A DNA stretch of 64,000 nt, taken from NCBI GenBank assembly GCA_026387935.1, contig JAPLKU010000003.1, forward strand, positions 124,001-188,000, given 5' to 3'. Below are positions 61,019 through 64,000 of this stretch, one piece after another. Origin of the DNA: Gemmatimonadota bacterium. GTDB taxonomy: Bacteria > Gemmatimonadota > Gemmatimonadetes > Gemmatimonadales > Gemmatimonadaceae. Both the position numbers and the translations under genes were made by a program. How positions within the stretch are numbered: position 1 is the stretch's first letter; every line of letters starts with the position of its first letter. The notes under the pieces are model-generated. The model did not search any database. It was not told the origin of the DNA and saw only the letters and a list, made by a program, of their open reading frames with translations.

Positions 61019-63148
61019 TCAGCGAGCATACACCGTCTGACCATTCTTGGCCATCTGCACGAGCAGCGCGGACGGCTCGTACCGCCCCGGGTAGCGCGCG
61101 TTGAGCGCCTCCAGACGTTTGACCAGCTCGGCGGCTCCGATCGAATCGACGCATCGGAACGGTCCGCCCCGGAAGGGCGGAAAGCCAATCCCGAAAATCG
61201 CGCCGATGTCGCCGTCGCGAGGCTGCCGAATGACGCGCTCATCGAGGCAGCGCATCGCCTCGTTGAGCATGGCGAGCGACAATCGCTCTTGGATTTCTGC
61301 GACAGGAATCGGCTTACGTACCGCGCCGCCAGGCACGAACTGATAGACAGTCTGGTCAACGCCTTTACGTTTTCCGCGCTCGTCGTAACGGTAGAACCCT
61401 TTTTTGTTCTTGCGGCCGAGTCGTCCCGACGCAATCACTCGGCCCATGGATTCAGAAGGACGCAAGCGCTCGCCAAACGCCGCGCCGAAAATCGCGCCGG
61501 ACTTGCCCGCGATGTCCAGGCCGACCTCGTCGAGCAGCGTGATCGGTCCCACGGGGAATCCCCACGCCAGCATCGCCTGGTCAATCGCTTCGACCGGCAC
61601 ACCCTCATCGAGCATCCGCCCCGCTTCGTTCATGTACGGCGCGAGAATCCGGTTCACATAGAAGCCGGGACTGTCGTTCACCACAATCACCGTCTTGCCG
61701 AGCTTCCGCCCAAACGCCACCACCGCCGTGACCGCATCGGCCGCCGTCTGCGGCGTCACGATCACTTCGAGCAGGGGCATCTTGTGCACCGGCGAAAAGA
61801 AATGCATGCCGATCACGCGCGATGGCCGCGCGGATGCTCGCGCAACATCGGCAATAGGAATCGTGCTCGTGTTCGTCGCGAAGATCGCGTCGGCATGCAG
61901 CATCGGCTCCACTTCGCGCAGCACCTTGTGCTTGACGGTGAGATCCTCGAACACCGCTTCGACAACGAGCGGCACGTTCGCGAAACCGGAGTACTCGATG
62001 GTCCCGGACATGAGCGACATCTGGTCGTCATACTGCTGGCGCGTCACCTGGCGCCGTTTCAGGCGCTCCTTGAGGACGTCGCGCACGGCCGCGATGCCCT
62101 TCCCCACCTGCGGGTGCGTCACGTCCTTGAAGCGCACCGGCACACCGGCCTGAACGGTGATCGCGGTGATCCCAGCGCCCATGAAGCCGGTGCCGAGCAC
62201 GGCAACGCGCGGCACTTGAGTCGGGTCAGGCGCCACCGCGGCCACACCAGAATCTTTCTTGAGCGCCGTTGTCGCGAAGAAAAGCGAGATGAGCTGGCGC
62301 GACACTGGCGTCATCGCCATCTCGCCGAACAACTTCGCCTCAACCGCAAAGCCCGCCTCGGGCGACGCGTAGCCCGCGGCAATCGCGGTGATCGCCGCCG
62401 GCAAAGCCGGATAGTTCCCTCGCGTCTTCGCTGCAGTCATCGTCCGCGCCTGACGAAACACAATCGCGCGTCCAAGCGGATTGCCCTCGAGCAGCTTCGC
62501 CACAATCCCGCGCGTCCTCGGTGGTACGGTCACGCGGCCCTCGCCAAGCTCGCGCGCCCGCTGCACCGCCGTCTGCCGCAGGATTGCGGGATGCACCATT
62601 TCTTCGACGAGCCCCGAATGCAGCGCCTTCTTGGCGCGAATGCTCTTGCCCGTGAGGATCATGTCGAGCGCCATCTGCAGGCCGACCTGCCGCGGCAACC
62701 GCTGCGTGCCGCCCAAACCGGGAATCAACCCGAGCTGCGTTTCGGGCAGCGCCAGAAGGGTTTTGGGATGGTCCGACGCAATTCGATGCCGGCACGAGAG
62801 CGCAAGCTCGAGTCCACCGCCCATGCACGCGCCATGAATCGCCGCTACTACGGGCGCGCGGAACGTCTCGACACGCGCGAAACGCGCCTGCCCGTCCGCA
62901 CTCGCGCCGCTCGCTCTCTCCGCGGTAGTAAACGTCAGGAACTCATCAATGTCCGCGCCGGCGATAAATCCGTCCGGCTTGCCGCTGATGACGACCACAC
63001 CCTTCACACTCGCGTCACGCTCAAGTGAATCAAACACGCGATCAAAATCTGCGATCACCGACTTCGAAATCTTGTTGACCGATTCGCCGTAGAGGTCGAA
63101 CACCACCACGGCCACATCTCCGTCACGCTCAATGCGAAACGCCGTCAT
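61019..63148 (-). CDS. fadJ: Multifunctional enoyl-CoA hydratase/3-hydroxyacyl-CoA dehydrogenase
   Basis: 709 residues. N-terminal crotonase domain (IHGACMGGGLELALSCRHR oxyanion loop and LGLIPGLGGTQRLPR), then the NAD-binding dehydrogenase domain (VAVLGTGFMGAG) and FFSPVHKMPLLEV with the catalytic His. Does steps two and three of beta-oxidation. ATG 63148 overlaps the stop of the thiolase gene (ATGA). Confidence 0.95.
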   Translation of the reverse strand: MTAFRIERDGDVAVVVFDLYGESVNKISKSVIADFDRVFDSLERDASVKGVVVISGKPDGFIAGADIDEFLTFTTAERASGASADGQARFARVETFRAPVVAAIHGACMGGGLELALSCRHRIASDHPKTLLALPETQLGLIPGLGGTQRLPRQVGLQMALDMILTGKSIRAKKALHSGLVEEMVHPAILRQTAVQRARELGEGRVTVPPRTRGIVAKLLEGNPLGRAIVFRQARTMTAAKTRGNYPALPAAITAIAAGYASPEAGFAVEAKLFGEMAMTPVSRQLISLFFATTALKKDSGVAAVAPDPTQVPRVAVLGTGFMGAGITAITVQAGVPVRFKDVTHPQVGKGIAAVRDVLKERLKRRQVTRQQYDDQMSLMSGTIEYSGFANVPLVVEAVFEDLTVKHKVLREVEPMLHADAIFATNTSTIPIADVARASARPSRVIGMHFFSPVHKMPLLEVIVTPQTAADAVTAVVAFGRKLGKTVIVVNDSPGFYVNRILAPYMNEAGRMLDEGVPVEAIDQAMLAWGFPVGPITLLDEVGLDIAGKSGAIFGAAFGERLRPSESMGRVIASGRLGRKNKKGFYRYDERGKRKGVDQTVYQFVPGGAVRKPIPVAEIQERLSLAMLNEAMRCLDERVIRQPRDGDIGAIFGIGFPPFRGGPFRCVDSIGAAELVKRLEALNARYPGRYEPSALLVQMAKNGQTVYAR

Positions 63149-64000
63149 ACGCGCTCCACCACCATCGCAAACCCGAGCCCGCCGGCCGCGCACACCGTCA
63201 TCAGCCCAAACTGGCCGCCGCGGCGCGCGAGCTCATTCACCAGCGTCGTAGTAATGCGTGCGCCCGTCGCACCGAAAGGATGCCCAATCGCGATCGAGCC
63301 GCCAAGCACGTTGAGCTTCGATCGATCTACGGTGCCAACTGGCGAAGCGAATCCCGCGCGGCTCGCCCACTTCTGTGATTCAAAGCCACGCAGGTTCGAC
63401 AGCACCTGCGCCGCAAACGCCTCGTGCATATCCACGAGGTCCATGTCTTTCAGCGTAAGCCCCGCGCGCATCAGCGCGACAGGCGCGGCGAGCACGGGCG
63501 CCTGCAGCAGCTGCTCGCCGGGGTCGAGCGCGGCATACGCGTAGCTCTTGATGTACGCGATGGGCGTGTAGCCGAGCGCCTTCGCGCGCGCTTCGCTCAT
63601 GAGCAACACCGCCGCCGCGCCATCCGTGAGCGGCGACGCGTTGCCCGCCGTCACCGTTCCGTACTTGCGATCGAATACCGGCTTCAGCGCCGCCAGTTGC
63701 TCCAGCGATGAGTCGGCGCGAATCCCGTTGTCGCTCGTCACCGCCGTCTCATACTTCGGTGGCAGGTACACGGGAGCGATTTCTGCCGTCAGTCGGCCCG
63801 TCGCTGTCCCCGCCGCCGCGTTCCGGTGCGACGCGAGTGACAGCGCATCCTGCTCCGCGCGCGGAATCGCGTTGATCTTCGCCATCTTGTCCGCCGACTG
63901 GCCCATCGACTCGCCGGTCGTTGGCTCCGCAATCGCCGGCGTGATGGGGATCAGGTCGCGCAGCCGGATCTTTGAGAGCGCACCAAGGCGCGCCGCAAGT
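63145..64000 (-). CDS. Acetyl-CoA acyltransferase (thiolase), 5' end off the window
   Basis: At least 284 residues of the thiolase C-terminal part: HEAFAAQV with the catalytic His, GGSIAIGHPFGATGAR with the second, and CAAGGLGFAM with the second Cys. The nucleophile Cys and the start lie beyond base 64000. Last step of beta-oxidation, forming acetyl-CoA. Coupled to the FadJ-like gene by a 4-bp overlap; a type III two-gene fad operon. Confidence 0.95.
   Translation of the reverse strand, partial: LAARLGALSKIRLRDLIPITPAIAEPTTGESMGQSADKMAKINAIPRAEQDALSLASHRNAAAGTATGRLTAEIAPVYLPPKYETAVTSDNGIRADSSLEQLAALKPVFDRKYGTVTAGNASPLTDGAAAVLLMSEARAKALGYTPIAYIKSYAYAALDPGEQLLQAPVLAAPVALMRAGLTLKDMDLVDMHEAFAAQVLSNLRGFESQKWASRAGFASPVGTVDRSKLNVLGGSIAIGHPFGATGARITTTLVNELARRGGQFGLMTVCAAGGLGFAMVVERV

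Noticed and set aside
60707..63028. 773-codon plus-strand open frame
   Set aside because: Antisense to the M14 and FadJ-like genes, both of which have complete catalytic motifs; composition is artefactual.

Overview
This 64 kb window is chromosomal DNA of a GC-rich, Gram-negative-type bacterium. I favour a soil member of the Gemmatimonadota. The reasons are the GC-rich third codon positions, frequent GTG/TTG starts, 4-bp ATGA/GTGA overlaps, many exported peptidases and lipoproteins, long Ser/Thr kinases with a two-helix membrane segment, and a cyanobacterial/plant-length IspH. There is no rRNA gene to confirm the lineage. I found no tRNA, phage, insertion sequence or CRISPR array. This is mostly ordinary core and metabolic DNA with a few decayed genes and short repeats.

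Layout. 1-11.8 kb: an exported carboxypeptidase II-like peptidase cut by the left edge, a DinB protein, a decayed membrane sensor, an exported amidohydrolase, an acyltransferase-like hydrolase between two copies of an intergenic repeat, a FAD oxidoreductase, a tandem pair of exported M28 peptidases and an acyl-CoA dehydrogenase. 11.8-19.1 kb (minus strand): ispH, a mutarotase-like gene, an unknown gene and fumarylacetoacetase, then a YetF-beta-propeller fusion and a methyltransferase pseudogene. 19.3-25.1 kb: a frameshifted universal stress protein, a CGNR regulator, a TonB-plug protein and a DExH helicase with an RGG tail. 25.2-28.7 kb: phosphofructokinase, a very short Rdx-family selenoprotein gene read through an in-frame UGA, an M20 amidohydrolase and an SGNH hydrolase. 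29-34 kb: a lone pseudopilin, a DEAD-box helicase and alpha/beta hydrolases. 34-41 kb: two overlapping Ser/Thr kinase genes divergent from lon, which ends in a strong terminator. 41-48.5 kb: a penicillin-binding protein, CHASE3 protein and leishmanolysin-like lipoprotein operon divergent from nadE, then an AraC/MGMT protein and an HNH nuclease. 48.8-64 kb: a fused alpha/beta 2-oxoacid dehydrogenase E1, a ferredoxin, an M16 peptidase, csaA, OsmC, MoaB, pdxH, a TPR protein, rsgA, an M14 peptidase and a beta-oxidation pair (FadJ-like plus thiolase) cut by the right edge.

How the genes fit together. Acyl-CoA dehydrogenase, the FadJ-like protein, thiolase, branched-chain E1 and fumarylacetoacetase point to growth on fatty acids and amino acids. 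The exported M28, M14, M16, M20 and M8-like enzymes would supply amino acids from proteins.

The most interesting item is the 82-residue CxxU Rdx protein (26345-26593). Its UGA is followed by a hairpin with the apical GGUCU seen in the Escherichia coli fdhF SECIS, and a standard gene caller would cut the gene in two.
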